In this document: in pieces, positions 17,926-27,231 of the stretch | Layout of the letters: each line of letters opens with the position of its first letter | Position numbering within the stretch: the stretch's first letter is position 1 | Source: JBAXAM01 sp964213355 | GTDB lineage: Bacteria; Pseudomonadota; Gammaproteobacteria; UBA9339 | DNA: 64,000 nt | Reading direction: 5' to 3' | Assembly: GCA_964213355.1 (NCBI GenBank) | Contig: CAXOVY010000030.1 | Location: 124,001 to 188,000, forward strand | Made by a program: the position numbers and the translations under genes | The notes under the pieces: generated by a model | Database searches by the model: none | Told to the model about the DNA's origin: nothing | What the model saw: only the letters and a program-made list of their open reading frames with translations

Positions 17926-18846
17926 TTATCTACAAAATAACAATACTTTATTAATTATTGTATCTCTATCCATTTCATAATACTTTCGAAGATATTGTTG
18001 ACTCCCTACTACTGATGAAAAACCTGCCCTAAGCCCAATACGATAAAATATTTTTGGAATTGCACCTAATTCTAAACATGATTCTGCAACTGCACCCCCA
18101 AGTCCGCCCCGAATAGTATGCTCTTCAATGGTAATAATTCCTCCTGTCTCCTTAGACGCAGAATAAATTTCATTCTGGTCAATAGGATTTAAAGTATGCA
18201 TACTAACAACACGGCAATGAATTTTATGCTCCTCTAATAATTGATCTGCAGCTTTTAGTGCTTCGCTTAGAATACCACCAATTACAATAAGTGTAATATC
18301 GTTACCTTCTCGTAATCGCCGCGCTTTACCAACAGAAAAAACTTCATTTTCTTGATTAGTATAACCAACGCTCGAATGGTCGAGTCGCATATAACAAACC
18401 CCTGGAATATTAACCATTGCTTCTGTTGCTCTTTCAACTTCCCATAAATCTCCTGGAGCAAGTACAGTAATAGGTAAAGCCCGCATAATTGCAAGGTCTT
18501 CTGTCGCATGATGAGACATCCCTAAGGATCCATAGGAAAAACCACCACCAACAGCAATTATTTTAACATTAGCATCATGATACGCTGCATCATTACGAAT
18601 TTGCTCTAAGCATCTTAATGTTGGAAAGTTCGCAATAGAATAGGTAAAAACAATACGTCCCTCCAGAGCCATTCCCGTTGCAACACCGGTCATATTCTGC
18701 TCAGCTACACCAACATTTAAAAACTGATCCGGAAACTTCTTTAAGAAATCGGTTAATACCCCAAACCCTAAATCCGCCGTAATAATAAACAAACTAGGAT
18801 CTTTTTGAGCCAACTTGGTAAATGTTTCAACAAAAGTATTCCTCAT
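17926..18846 (-). CDS. Transketolase-like, C-terminal subunit
   Basis: The 306-residue protein is the pyrimidine-binding and C-terminal half of a split transketolase. It contains NVGVAEQNMTGVATGMAL, whose Glu activates thiamine diphosphate, and the segment YSIANFPTLRCLEQIRND. Its start overlaps the stop of the N-terminal subunit (ATGA, 18843-18846). Split transketolases occur in secondary metabolism and in polysaccharide loci, where they are thought to move a two-carbon unit onto a keto-sugar; a housekeeping transketolase would usually be a single 660-residue chain. The target sugar here is unknown. Confidence 0.88.
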   Translation of the reverse strand: MRNTFVETFTKLAQKDPSLFIITADLGFGVLTDFLKKFPDQFLNVGVAEQNMTGVATGMALEGRIVFTYSIANFPTLRCLEQIRNDAAYHDANVKIIAVGGGFSYGSLGMSHHATEDLAIMRALPITVLAPGDLWEVERATEAMVNIPGVCYMRLDHSSVGYTNQENEVFSVGKARRLREGNDITLIVIGGILSEALKAADQLLEEHKIHCRVVSMHTLNPIDQNEIYSASKETGGIITIEEHTIRGGLGGAVAESCLELGAIPKIFYRIGLRAGFSSVVGSQQYLRKYYEMDRDTIINKVLLFCR

Positions 18847-19697
18847 TCTTGTTGCTCCAACTCTCTCATTGCCTTTTTATATTCTTCCCCTTGAGGTGAT
18901 CTATAATGCCATAACACAGTATTTTCCATAAAAGAAATACCTTTGCCTTTTGTGGTATGGGCAATAATACAGTGCGGCTTATTCTTTTCTTCAGAAAAAT
19001 TACTCACCGCTTGCTTAATTTCTCTATGATTGTGTCCATCAACTTCTTGAACATGCCACCCAAATGCTTGCCACTTGTCAGCAAAGGGCTCTAAATCAAG
19101 AGTTTCTTTTGTTGTTGCAATACTTTGAATTTTATTGTAATCAATAATCGCAACCAAGCGATCAAGCTTATGATGTGCTGCAAAAAGAATTGCCTCCCAA
19201 TTGGAACCTTCATCACATTCTCCATCACTCATCAATACATAGATTTTGTGATGTTTATCGTCTAATTTTGCCGCATAAGCCATTCCGGTCCCCACAGAAA
19301 GACCATGGCCAAGAGAACCAGTCGAAAGTTCAACCCCAGGAATACCTTTGTGCGAAACATGACCGCTTAAAATTGATCCATCTTGATAATGCGTCTTTAG
19401 AACATCTACATCAAAAAACCCCGTTTCAGCAAGGGCAGCATAAATTCCTGAGCCAGCATGTCCCTTACTTAAAATAAACCGATCACGATCAACCCACTTT
19501 GGGGTTTTGGGATCAATATTTAAGATTTCGCCATACAAAACAGCAACAATATCCGCCATTGAAAGCGCAGAAGCCACATGAGAGCTTTTCCCTAAGTGAG
19601 CCATCTCCACAACATGTTTTCGAATTTTTAAAGCTAGCGATAAAGTATCTGCGTCAATCATCAAAAAACCTTTATGTATTGAAAGCCCATTATGCAA
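18843..19697 (-). CDS. Transketolase-like, N-terminal (thiamine diphosphate-binding) subunit
   Basis: The 284-residue protein carries the thiamine diphosphate motif: DGECDEGSNWEAILFAAHH followed by AIIDYNKIQ. It also contains the conserved FILSKGHAGSGIYAALAE and the TGSLGHGLSVGTGMA loop. It pairs with the next gene to form one active site. The likely true start is the Met at residue 13 (MIDADTLSLALKIRKH, 19661). It follows the DegT-type aminotransferase at 19718 and precedes a TylF methyltransferase, which together look like one sugar-branching module. Confidence 0.88.
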   Translation of the reverse strand: MHNGLSIHKGFLMIDADTLSLALKIRKHVVEMAHLGKSSHVASALSMADIVAVLYGEILNIDPKTPKWVDRDRFILSKGHAGSGIYAALAETGFFDVDVLKTHYQDGSILSGHVSHKGIPGVELSTGSLGHGLSVGTGMAYAAKLDDKHHKIYVLMSDGECDEGSNWEAILFAAHHKLDRLVAIIDYNKIQSIATTKETLDLEPFADKWQAFGWHVQEVDGHNHREIKQAVSNFSEEKNKPHCIIAHTTKGKGISFMENTVLWHYRSPQGEEYKKAMRELEQQE

Positions 19698-19717
19698 AAT
19701 TTTTTAAAATAATTAAA

Positions 19718-20836
19718 TCACTTAGAATAAAACTTTCTAATATACCCACAAATATACTCAACATCATCATCGCTTAACGATAAATTTATAGGCAACATAA
19801 GCTCTTTTGAGATCATAGCCTCTGTAAAAGGAAGATTTTTTTTAAATCCTAATTTATCAAATTGATGTACAGTAGTCCCACCCCATTGTCTGATGGTGCC
19901 AATTCCAACCGATTTCAAATAGTCTTGCAATCCATCACGTCGCTCTGCCTCAATTTCATAATTTTGATATACATCAAAATGATTTGGGTCCGAGTTTGGC
20001 GCTGGCGGCAATACAAGCTCTTTTATGTCATTTAACTTGGTTTGGTAGATCATAGCCAAATGGCGGCGTCTAGCAACAGTCTCATCATAATGACTAAAAA
20101 ACAGCCTCAATGCAGCTGCCTGGAGATTATCCAGTCTTGAATTAAGCCCCCAAGTCACCACGAGTCCGTCATGATTTCTACCATGGTCGCGCATGAGCAA
20201 TACTTGTTCTGCTACTTTGTCATCATTAGTTACGACCATACCGCCGTCACCCAAACATCCTAAAATTTTAGCCGGATAAAAACTAAAAGCAGCAGCCAAG
20301 CCAAAAGAACCGGCTTTTTTATCTTTAAAAGATGACCCCAACCCTTGAGCAGCATCTTCAACAATTAAAAGATTATATTTTTTAGCAATGGACATTATCC
20401 TATCCATATCGCAAGTTCGACCATTTAGCTGGACTGGCATTACTGCTTTGGTTCTATTTGTAATTGCCTTCTCAAAAGCATCAGGATCTATCATATGGTC
20501 TCTGCCGCACTCTACCAAAATAGGTACTGCACCAAGAAAATGCACGGAGGCAGCAGTAGCAACAAATGTATGTGAAGGTAATATCACCTCGTCGCCTTCT
20601 TTTATACCAGCAGCACGCAAAGCCAGCATCAAACCATCCGTGCAATTCGCTACACCTATAGCATGTTTCACATTTAGATACTTAGCAATCTCTGCTTCAA
20701 AATCTAAAAGATCTTTTTGCGCAATATAAGCACCACGACTAATAACATCACGCAACGTATCCATCAACGCTTCACCATATTTCGTGGCAAATATTTTATA
20801 ATCAAAAAAAGGAATATTTCTTATATTATTATTCAT
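19718..20836 (-). CDS. DegT/DnrJ/EryC1/StrS-family sugar aminotransferase
   Basis: This pyridoxal-phosphate enzyme of 372 residues probably aminates a nucleotide keto-sugar. The cofactor region reads VEDAAQGLGSSFKDKKAGSF, and the cofactor lysine lies in AFSFYPAKILGCLGDGG near residue 188. It is the aminotransferase nearest to the split transketolase, and its exact substrate cannot be deduced. It resembles neither WbpE (46543) nor the Per type (41715) closely by eye. Confidence 0.85.
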   Translation of the reverse strand: MNNNIRNIPFFDYKIFATKYGEALMDTLRDVISRGAYIAQKDLLDFEAEIAKYLNVKHAIGVANCTDGLMLALRAAGIKEGDEVILPSHTFVATAASVHFLGAVPILVECGRDHMIDPDAFEKAITNRTKAVMPVQLNGRTCDMDRIMSIAKKYNLLIVEDAAQGLGSSFKDKKAGSFGLAAAFSFYPAKILGCLGDGGMVVTNDDKVAEQVLLMRDHGRNHDGLVVTWGLNSRLDNLQAAALRLFFSHYDETVARRRHLAMIYQTKLNDIKELVLPPAPNSDPNHFDVYQNYEIEAERRDGLQDYLKSVGIGTIRQWGGTTVHQFDKLGFKKNLPFTEAMISKELMLPINLSLSDDDVEYICGYIRKFYSK

Positions 20837-20851
20837 ATCGGTATCCTCAAA

Positions 20852-21637
20852 TTATTTCTCGCCAATAATAACAAATTTAAAACCAAACACCCTCAACCTA
20901 AGCTTATTAAGAAAAAAATCATCTAACGGGACAGCCAGTTTTAACCAATTTTCTAGCAACCAACCGTTCCACGCAAACAAACAACCTGCTAATGTAAAAA
21001 AATCAAAATACTTTATACTAGCTGATGGTAAAAACTGCAAAATCTTTTTTATATCTTCATACCTTAACAAATTATTAATAGTGTGATTATCCCTATGTCG
21101 TAAAAAAATGTTTTTTATCTTACGGATAAAATTCATAATAAAATCATCACCGTTGGTTTCAATACAAACAAAAACACCACCTTTCTTCAAAACTCTCAAT
21201 ATTTCAGGTACAATTTTCTCAAAATCCAGATAATAAAGCGAGCCAGATATAAAAACCACATCGAAACTTTCATCGGAAAAATCAAGTTGTTGAGCAACCT
21301 CCTGCACTACAAAATCTAACTGTTCCGCAACATTAAATTCTTTAGCTAAATTTATGGCTTCATCAATAGAAACAGAAGATATATCAACTCCACTAACAAT
21401 ATAGTCTAGCTTAGCAAACTTAACAGCATATACTCCGGTTCCACAACAAAGATCTAACAACTTTAGCTTTACTCCAGCTTGCTTAATCTTAAGTTGCAAA
21501 TAATTTTCTGCAAGCAAATAAGGAGTGCGCAAATAAAGGGGAATGCTATCACTTCCACAGATCTTATCATCCAGTAATTTACTTTTCTGATTAGCCTTAC
21601 TATCATAAAAGACTTTTGTCTTACCAGGATTAACCAT
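20852..21637 (-). CDS. Class I SAM-dependent methyltransferase
   Basis: The 261-residue protein has motif I as LLDLCCGTGVYAVKFA near residue 60, VSGVDISSVSIDEA, and the motif IV region FDVVFISGSLYYL. It is a ubiE-like Rossmann methyltransferase. It begins 3 bp after the glycosyltransferase at 21641 ends its upstream neighbour, so they are likely co-translated. The methyl acceptor is probably a glycan or glycan intermediate, by context only. Confidence 0.75.
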   Translation of the reverse strand: MVNPGKTKVFYDSKANQKSKLLDDKICGSDSIPLYLRTPYLLAENYLQLKIKQAGVKLKLLDLCCGTGVYAVKFAKLDYIVSGVDISSVSIDEAINLAKEFNVAEQLDFVVQEVAQQLDFSDESFDVVFISGSLYYLDFEKIVPEILRVLKKGGVFVCIETNGDDFIMNFIRKIKNIFLRHRDNHTINNLLRYEDIKKILQFLPSASIKYFDFFTLAGCLFAWNGWLLENWLKLAVPLDDFFLNKLRLRVFGFKFVIIGEK

Positions 21638-21640
21638 ATA

Positions 21641-22906
21641 TCACGTACTCCCTTTTTTATTGTTTGCTATGTTTTCTAGATGATTGCACATATTTGCATA
21701 AACTTTTTCTGCAACAAACATTTTCTCATACAAGTCTCTAGCGTTTTTCGAAATGTTTTTTAATAATTGACCATCATCTCTACATTTGTTCAATACTTCA
21801 GCAAAGCTACCACTATCAAGCTCATTAAAACAAAAACCACTTTCATTTTCCAGCAACATTTTGCCTAGCTCGCTCGTTTCAGGAAGATTGGATAAAACTG
21901 GCAAACCAGCTGAAAAATATTCAGCTACTTTATTGGATATAGACATTAAATAATCCTTCCGCTGCGCATCCAGCGCCACACCAACAGAAGCCATTCTCAA
22001 TAAAACCCAAAGTTTGGGTTTGTCTATCCAACCTGTGAAAATAATATTTGAGCATCCTTGGGCCTGTTCTTGGTATTCTTTTAAAAACGGACCATCTCCT
22101 GCAACTATAAATTTCAAATCATTACTAGATTTTTTTAATATTTCTATTAGAGCGCTTAATTTATGAGACCCTACTAATGAACCTACATACACCACAACAA
22201 AACTTTTTTTATCACTATTTATATTATATTGTCTCCAAAAACCAGTAGCTTTATCTAAATCAACTTCTTTAGGTTTAGCATCTGAATAAGCTAACGGATA
22301 CACAGCATCAAAAGCATTGCGTTTTCTTCCAGCATAATTGAGCCCCCACTGTAAAAATCCAGAAGTTATACCAAATAAAGCACTGGCATCTTTACATGCT
22401 CTTTTAGCTGCACAAAATTGCCAGCTTAGAACTAAACGCGCAAATGGTTGCAAGATCTTTGGCATGATATCCACCATAATATCTGGCCACATATCTCTAA
22501 GGTCTAAAACAACAGGAACATTATATTGCTTGCCATAACTAGTGGCTGCTTTAGCCAACTCCACAGTTGGAAGCGCAGCAAGTATAATGTTTGGTATTAC
22601 TTCACTTTGAGCAGCAGATAAAAATTTTCTCGCCACTATTCGATTATGTAAAATACGCTGGATAGATACATTCTTTTTATAACCAGGCCCATGCAATAAC
22701 TTTATAATGTAATTAGAATATATGCTGATATCTTTATCTTCTGTGGTTCTAAAAGCTTTTTTGGCATGATTCAGTGTTGATGTCCACCATATAACCTGAT
22801 GTCCTTTTTCAGCTAACTTTTGAGCTATCAAACCCATTCTCAATAGCCTTATATTTTCTCCATCTGTGGGTAAAGGATCACCATCTTTTAGTAACCAAAT
22901 GCGCAT
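21641..22906 (-). CDS. GT4-type glycosyltransferase (WbuB-like)
   Basis: The 421-residue GT-B protein has an N-terminal acceptor domain with RLLRMGLIAQKLAEKGHQVIWWTS and a C-terminal nucleotide-sugar domain with VVYVGSLVGSHKLSALIE, FIVAGDGPFLKEY and the terminal NKVAEYFSAGLPVLSN. The order is typical of retaining GT4 enzymes that add amino sugars such as FucNAc in WbuB proteins. It should act on the lipid-linked repeat unit on the cytoplasmic face. Sugar and linkage are unknown. Confidence 0.85.
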   Translation of the reverse strand: MRIWLLKDGDPLPTDGENIRLLRMGLIAQKLAEKGHQVIWWTSTLNHAKKAFRTTEDKDISIYSNYIIKLLHGPGYKKNVSIQRILHNRIVARKFLSAAQSEVIPNIILAALPTVELAKAATSYGKQYNVPVVLDLRDMWPDIMVDIMPKILQPFARLVLSWQFCAAKRACKDASALFGITSGFLQWGLNYAGRKRNAFDAVYPLAYSDAKPKEVDLDKATGFWRQYNINSDKKSFVVVYVGSLVGSHKLSALIEILKKSSNDLKFIVAGDGPFLKEYQEQAQGCSNIIFTGWIDKPKLWVLLRMASVGVALDAQRKDYLMSISNKVAEYFSAGLPVLSNLPETSELGKMLLENESGFCFNELDSGSFAEVLNKCRDDGQLLKNISKNARDLYEKMFVAEKVYANMCNHLENIANNKKGST

Positions 22907-22939
22907 TTTTTCACCAACTAAATTCTAAGCATTGAATAT

Positions 22940-24043
22940 TCAACAAATAGACACAAACTTATTGATAGCACTACAAATTTTATCAATATCACTATCAACA
23001 ATTTCAGCATATATGGGCAGGCTTAACAACAATTTATCTGCTTTATTGGCGAATGTAGACTCTTGCCCTTGCCCAAGATAATCATATGCTTTTAGTTTTG
23101 GTAGTGCCACTGGATAGTGAATACCTGTACTTATGTCATGCTGCTTTAAATAAGCTTGCAATTCATCACGCTTCGAAGTACGAACTATGAAAAGATGCCA
23201 AACGTGCCGTGCCCAATCTGCCTCGGATGGCAAAACTATCTGAGCCACACCTTTCAGGCGTTGTATGTAGTACCTAGCCACCTCTCTACGACGTTCAGTC
23301 CAATCTTCAAGATGTCTAAGTTTCACATCTAAAATGGCGGCCTGTATACCATCAAGCCTCGAATTTCTTCCTTCAAACTCATGATCATATTTAGCAACTC
23401 TACCATGGTTAGCTATCATATGGCATTTGTTAGCTAACTCTTGGCTATTTGTTGTAATAGCACCTGCATCTCCATATGCTCCAAGATTTTTACCGGGATA
23501 AAAACTAAAAGTTCCAATATCTCCAATTCCACCAACTTTTTTATTCTTATACTCTGCACCATGGGCTTGGGCACAATCTTCTATCACTTTTAAATTGTAC
23601 TGATTTGCTAAATGGAGGATAGCATCCATATCACATGGATGGCCGTATAAATGCACTACAATAATAGCCTTAGTCGCGGTTGTTATACGCTTTTCAATAT
23701 CCTCAATAGAAATTGTATAGTCATCCGAACTACAATCACAAAACACAACCTTGTGCCCAGATCTTGTTACCGCCTCGCTAGTTGCAATAAAACTATTTGC
23801 TGGAACAAGCACTTCACTATTTCTTGGCAGCTCCAAAGCCTCAAGTGCAATTTCTATAGCATCTGTACCATTAGCCACGCCAACACAATACTTCGTTTGT
23901 TGATAAGCGGCAAAATTGCTTTCGAATTGTTTTACATATTTGCTGGAGATATAAGCACTTTCTCGGACTACTGATGCTATAGCGTCATCAATTTCACTCT
24001 TGATACTAAGATATTGCTTATGCAAGTCAATGAATTCTATCAT
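22940..24043 (-). CDS. DegT-family aminotransferase, second WbpE/FdtB-like copy
   Basis: The 367-residue protein has the cofactor lysine in FSFYPGKNLGAYGDAGA near residue 186 and the segment VIEDCAQAHGAEYKNKK. By eye it resembles 3-aminotransferases such as QdtB/FdtB and WbpE. It lies immediately downstream of a WbpD-like acyltransferase and a WbpB-like oxidoreductase, so the trio could convert a UDP-uronic 3-keto sugar to a 3-acylamino sugar in parallel with the set at 35765-47628. Confidence 0.82.
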   Translation of the reverse strand: MIEFIDLHKQYLSIKSEIDDAIASVVRESAYISSKYVKQFESNFAAYQQTKYCVGVANGTDAIEIALEALELPRNSEVLVPANSFIATSEAVTRSGHKVVFCDCSSDDYTISIEDIEKRITTATKAIIVVHLYGHPCDMDAILHLANQYNLKVIEDCAQAHGAEYKNKKVGGIGDIGTFSFYPGKNLGAYGDAGAITTNSQELANKCHMIANHGRVAKYDHEFEGRNSRLDGIQAAILDVKLRHLEDWTERRREVARYYIQRLKGVAQIVLPSEADWARHVWHLFIVRTSKRDELQAYLKQHDISTGIHYPVALPKLKAYDYLGQGQESTFANKADKLLLSLPIYAEIVDSDIDKICSAINKFVSIC

Positions 24044-24085
24044 AGGTTTCTTCTTGTAATATTTAAATTTTTTGTACTACTTAAT

Positions 24086-24706
24086 TTAATAATGGATCTT
24101 TCTTAAAAATTTCGCAGGATTTCCAGCTACGATTGTACCTTCATTTATGTTTTTTACAACAACACTTCCTGCCCCAACTAGCGCATTTTTACCAATAACC
24201 ACCTCAGGAAGAATCGTAGAATTTGCACCAATTTTGGCAAACATTTCAACTATGGCTCCCTTCAACTCTTTTTTAACATTTGGAGATTGTGGATATTTTG
24301 CATTGGTAAAAACAACATTAGGACCTATCCAGCAACTTTGTCTAAGTGTAGTAAATTCTGGAATAAAAACCTGAGAGTGTACCCTTACCCCATCTTCTAT
24401 AACAACATGATGTTCTATGACGGAAAGAGTTCCTATACTAACATTATTTCCTATTGTGTTTAGTTCTCGAATATTAGCCTTATTTCCGGCTCTAAAATTA
24501 TCACCTATTTTATTACCAGCATATATAACGGTATGAGAACGAATAATTGCATTATTGCCTATAGTTGTCTCTTCATTCGAATATCCATCGAATGGCACGC
24601 CAATAATGCAGTAGTCTTCAATAACTACATTTTTACCCAACTTAACATTAGGGAATATTTTTGCTGTTTTTGCAATATGGTTCAACTTTTCTTTCCCAAT
24701 TGACAT
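24086..24706 (-). CDS. Left-handed beta-helix N-acyltransferase (WbpD-like)
   Basis: The 206-residue protein consists mostly of hexapeptide repeats (for example IGNNAIIRSHTVIYAGNKIG and IGNNVSIGTLSVI) and ends with the VGAGSVVVKNINEGTIVAGN cap and PAKFLRK. It should form a trimeric acyl-CoA-dependent N-acyltransferase for a nucleotide amino sugar. Its 5' end overlaps the oxidoreductase upstream by 25 bp, indicating coupling. It differs from the better WbpD match at 35765. Confidence 0.8.
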   Translation of the reverse strand: MSIGKEKLNHIAKTAKIFPNVKLGKNVVIEDYCIIGVPFDGYSNEETTIGNNAIIRSHTVIYAGNKIGDNFRAGNKANIRELNTIGNNVSIGTLSVIEHHVVIEDGVRVHSQVFIPEFTTLRQSCWIGPNVVFTNAKYPQSPNVKKELKGAIVEMFAKIGANSTILPEVVIGKNALVGAGSVVVKNINEGTIVAGNPAKFLRKIHY

Positions 24707-25755
24707 CTCTTTGGAGTAAATCTTAAAAATACTTCTTTTCCAGTTTCAATAGACTCATAAATTGCCGTAATTAATTCTAGCGTTTTACGTCCCTCTAATC
24801 CATCAACCAATGCCGGCTTACCATTTGTTATAGCATCAACAACATGTTCCAAATAAGCAACATGTCCAAAACCATATACATTAGGTGGATTTTGGCAATA
24901 TTTTTTCAATACCTCATCGTCCTCACGTGTTGGCTCCGCAAAATTCCAAGTTTTCATTTTATTAACCGCAAAACCACCTATTTCTACACTTCCTTTTTCG
25001 CCCAATATTGAAATAGAACCCTCAAGATCTTTAGGACGAGCTGCGGTAGTTGCTTCTATTACCCCCAATGCTCCACTACGAAATTTAACAACAGCAACCC
25101 CGGTATCTTCAGTTTCAATATCAACTAATGCAGTTCTAGATTTAGCAAAAACAGATTCCGGCTCACCCAGCATCCACTCAAGAAGATCAACATGATGACT
25201 TGCTTGGTTAGTAAACACTCCTCCATCCATAGCCCAAGTTCCCCTCCAACTATCCTGGTCATAATAACTTTGATCTCTACACCAACGAACTCGGACTGTA
25301 CCTAAAACTATTTTTCCAAATCTTTTTGCTTCCAGAGCTTGTCTTAGTTTCTGCACTGGATAATTATATCTATTTTGTTTAACAACAAAAAGTCTAACTC
25401 CAGCCGCATCGCAAGCACGAATCATAGCATCAGCATCTTCAAGAGTTAGAGCCATTGGTTTTTCAACAACGATATGCTTACCATAGGGAGCAAGTTCAAT
25501 AGTATTACGAGCATGGTTACCACTTTCCGTTAAAACATTAAATACGTCAATTCCCTGCCCAACTTCGCTTACCATTTTATGCATATTGGTAAACCAAGGT
25601 ATTTGATACTTTTCTCCATAATACTTAGCCCTATCTTCCTTGATATCACAAACAGCAACCATTTCTGCGTTTTTTAATTGCTTTTCTCCTAAAATTTCTG
25701 CGTGTTTTTTAGCGATCCTACCGCAACCAACAAGTGCAAAACGTAATTTATTCAT
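24682..25755 (-). CDS. Gfo/Idh/MocA-family oxidoreductase (WbpB-like, second copy)
   Basis: The 357-residue protein begins with an NAD-binding GCGRIAKKHAEIL and has the family motif VVEKPMALT near residue 95 and the KQNRYNYPVQ region. It is similar along its length to the WbpB-type protein at 36347, which shares FVVKQNR, ASH(H/Y)VDLL and IETEDTGV. WbpB oxidises the 3-hydroxyl of UDP-GlcNAcA. The two copies are diverged but clearly related, so either gene duplication or two distinct uronic sugars is possible. Confidence 0.82.
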   Translation of the reverse strand: MNKLRFALVGCGRIAKKHAEILGEKQLKNAEMVAVCDIKEDRAKYYGEKYQIPWFTNMHKMVSEVGQGIDVFNVLTESGNHARNTIELAPYGKHIVVEKPMALTLEDADAMIRACDAAGVRLFVVKQNRYNYPVQKLRQALEAKRFGKIVLGTVRVRWCRDQSYYDQDSWRGTWAMDGGVFTNQASHHVDLLEWMLGEPESVFAKSRTALVDIETEDTGVAVVKFRSGALGVIEATTAARPKDLEGSISILGEKGSVEIGGFAVNKMKTWNFAEPTREDDEVLKKYCQNPPNVYGFGHVAYLEHVVDAITNGKPALVDGLEGRKTLELITAIYESIETGKEVFLRFTPKRCQLGKKS

Positions 25756-25803
25756 ATGGAACCTCAGTTTTATAGTTCAATCTCCACATTTTTGTTTATG
25801 ATA

Positions 25804-27141
25804 CTATATGTTTTTATATGTTTTTTTAGGCAGAGATCTTACCAAATATAACAACATTAACCAAACAAAAATACCATGGGTATTTAAGGCAACTAATAAA
25901 TCAGAGTTGGAACATAAAAAAGCAATATACATAACTGCCATAAACACCATTGTTTTATCCAAACCTTTAGTAATACTATCATAAAGCCAAAGAAACACAC
26001 TTAGTATCATAGAAAAATAAGGCATCCCAATCAAACCAAAATTTGCATAAGCTGATGCCAAATAGTTGGCATTAACATCACCATAAGTTCCAGTAGCAAA
26101 ATATTGCACCTCATATGGAATGCTAAATTGGTAGGGATATTGAATAAAAAATTTAAAAATTGATTCGGCTAAGTAAACCAACTGATGTTGAGAAAAAAAT
26201 TTCCAATACCAAGCCATCCCTAGACCAGAATCAAATAAAAACCTCCTAGCAACAACATACAATAAAAGATCTGTGTGAAAAAACAAAGCCAATATGCTAG
26301 ACACCGTAATTATGCCTGTTAAAGACAATATAAAAAATATAATTTTATCGTCATTGCGTATAGCAGAAAAAACAATCATTAGTAAGGGTAAAAGCGCCAT
26401 AGCTAAAAAGGTTAATTTAGAAGCGGTTAAAAAATAAATTAATAACAAACAACCACAGCCGCAAAACATTAACAAAAAGGACCCACAGCCAAAACCAAAT
26501 ACAATTAAAAATGGAGCATATGCATTATCCACGTATCCTATTAAATATCCCCAAAGATTATTATTTTTAATCTCATTGGTGTAAAGTTCCCTTTGTATAT
26601 AAGTGGTATCAATCCAATTCCAATGCAAAATATGTCGAAATTTCAGCCAAATAAACAAACAAAACAATAATGAAAAACCGGCAAAAACAAATCGCAGATA
26701 GTTAAAATTGATTTTCAAACAGACAAAATGCAATGGCGGTAACAAAGGAATAACACTCAATAAACCAAATGAAATAGCCATAAAAAACAAGTGCACTAAT
26801 AATTGATTTTCACTCAATGCATGGATATACGCTGAAACATAAATAGAAGGGATATAACACAACATATAAAATACCCATACAAATAAAGCAGAGGGCTTTT
26901 TCAAATATACTGGCAACCAAAAAAGAGGAACAAGAGCAAACAAAGTGATTATTGAAAAAAAATATAAACCAATAGGCTGTCTATTATATTCAATATAACT
27001 ATGACCCAATTTTGAGTTAAATAAATAAATGTAAGCAAAATTAAAAACAAGTAAATAAAGAACAACTAGCAGAAATAAACACCCTCGTGTTTTACAAATA
27101 GGAATTTTCACCTCCATCACTCCCTCCAAAAAAGAAATCAT
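25804..27141 (-). CDS. Wzy-like polysaccharide polymerase (putative)
   Basis: The 445-residue protein is highly hydrophobic, with about 11 or 12 predicted membrane segments and few conserved motifs. Near the C-terminus the segment ASAYANFGLIGMPYFSMILS resembles the NxFGxxG region found in several O-antigen polymerases. In a Wzx/Wzy-dependent locus that already has a flippase (34402) and a Wzz-like protein (53891), this is the best polymerase candidate. Family assignment rests on topology and context. A start at Met 9 (27117) is possible. Confidence 0.6.
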   Translation of the reverse strand: MISFLEGVMEVKIPICKTRGCLFLLVVLYLLVFNFAYIYLFNSKLGHSYIEYNRQPIGLYFFSIITLFALVPLFWLPVYLKKPSALFVWVFYMLCYIPSIYVSAYIHALSENQLLVHLFFMAISFGLLSVIPLLPPLHFVCLKINFNYLRFVFAGFSLLFCLFIWLKFRHILHWNWIDTTYIQRELYTNEIKNNNLWGYLIGYVDNAYAPFLIVFGFGCGSFLLMFCGCGCLLLIYFLTASKLTFLAMALLPLLMIVFSAIRNDDKIIFFILSLTGIITVSSILALFFHTDLLLYVVARRFLFDSGLGMAWYWKFFSQHQLVYLAESIFKFFIQYPYQFSIPYEVQYFATGTYGDVNANYLASAYANFGLIGMPYFSMILSVFLWLYDSITKGLDKTMVFMAVMYIAFLCSNSDLLVALNTHGIFVWLMLLYLVRSLPKKTYKNI

Positions 27142-27231
27142 ATTTTATTTACATAGCTTTGCTTATTTTTATTCATTATAACCGTCATATGTTTTACTCA
27201 ACAAAAAGAACTCGCAATTACTTTGGTGAAG

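Noticed and set aside
20388..20729. 113-codon plus-strand open frame opposite a DegT aminotransferase
   Set aside because: Several DegT genes here have long opposite-strand frames because of codon pattern; no ribosome site or family match.
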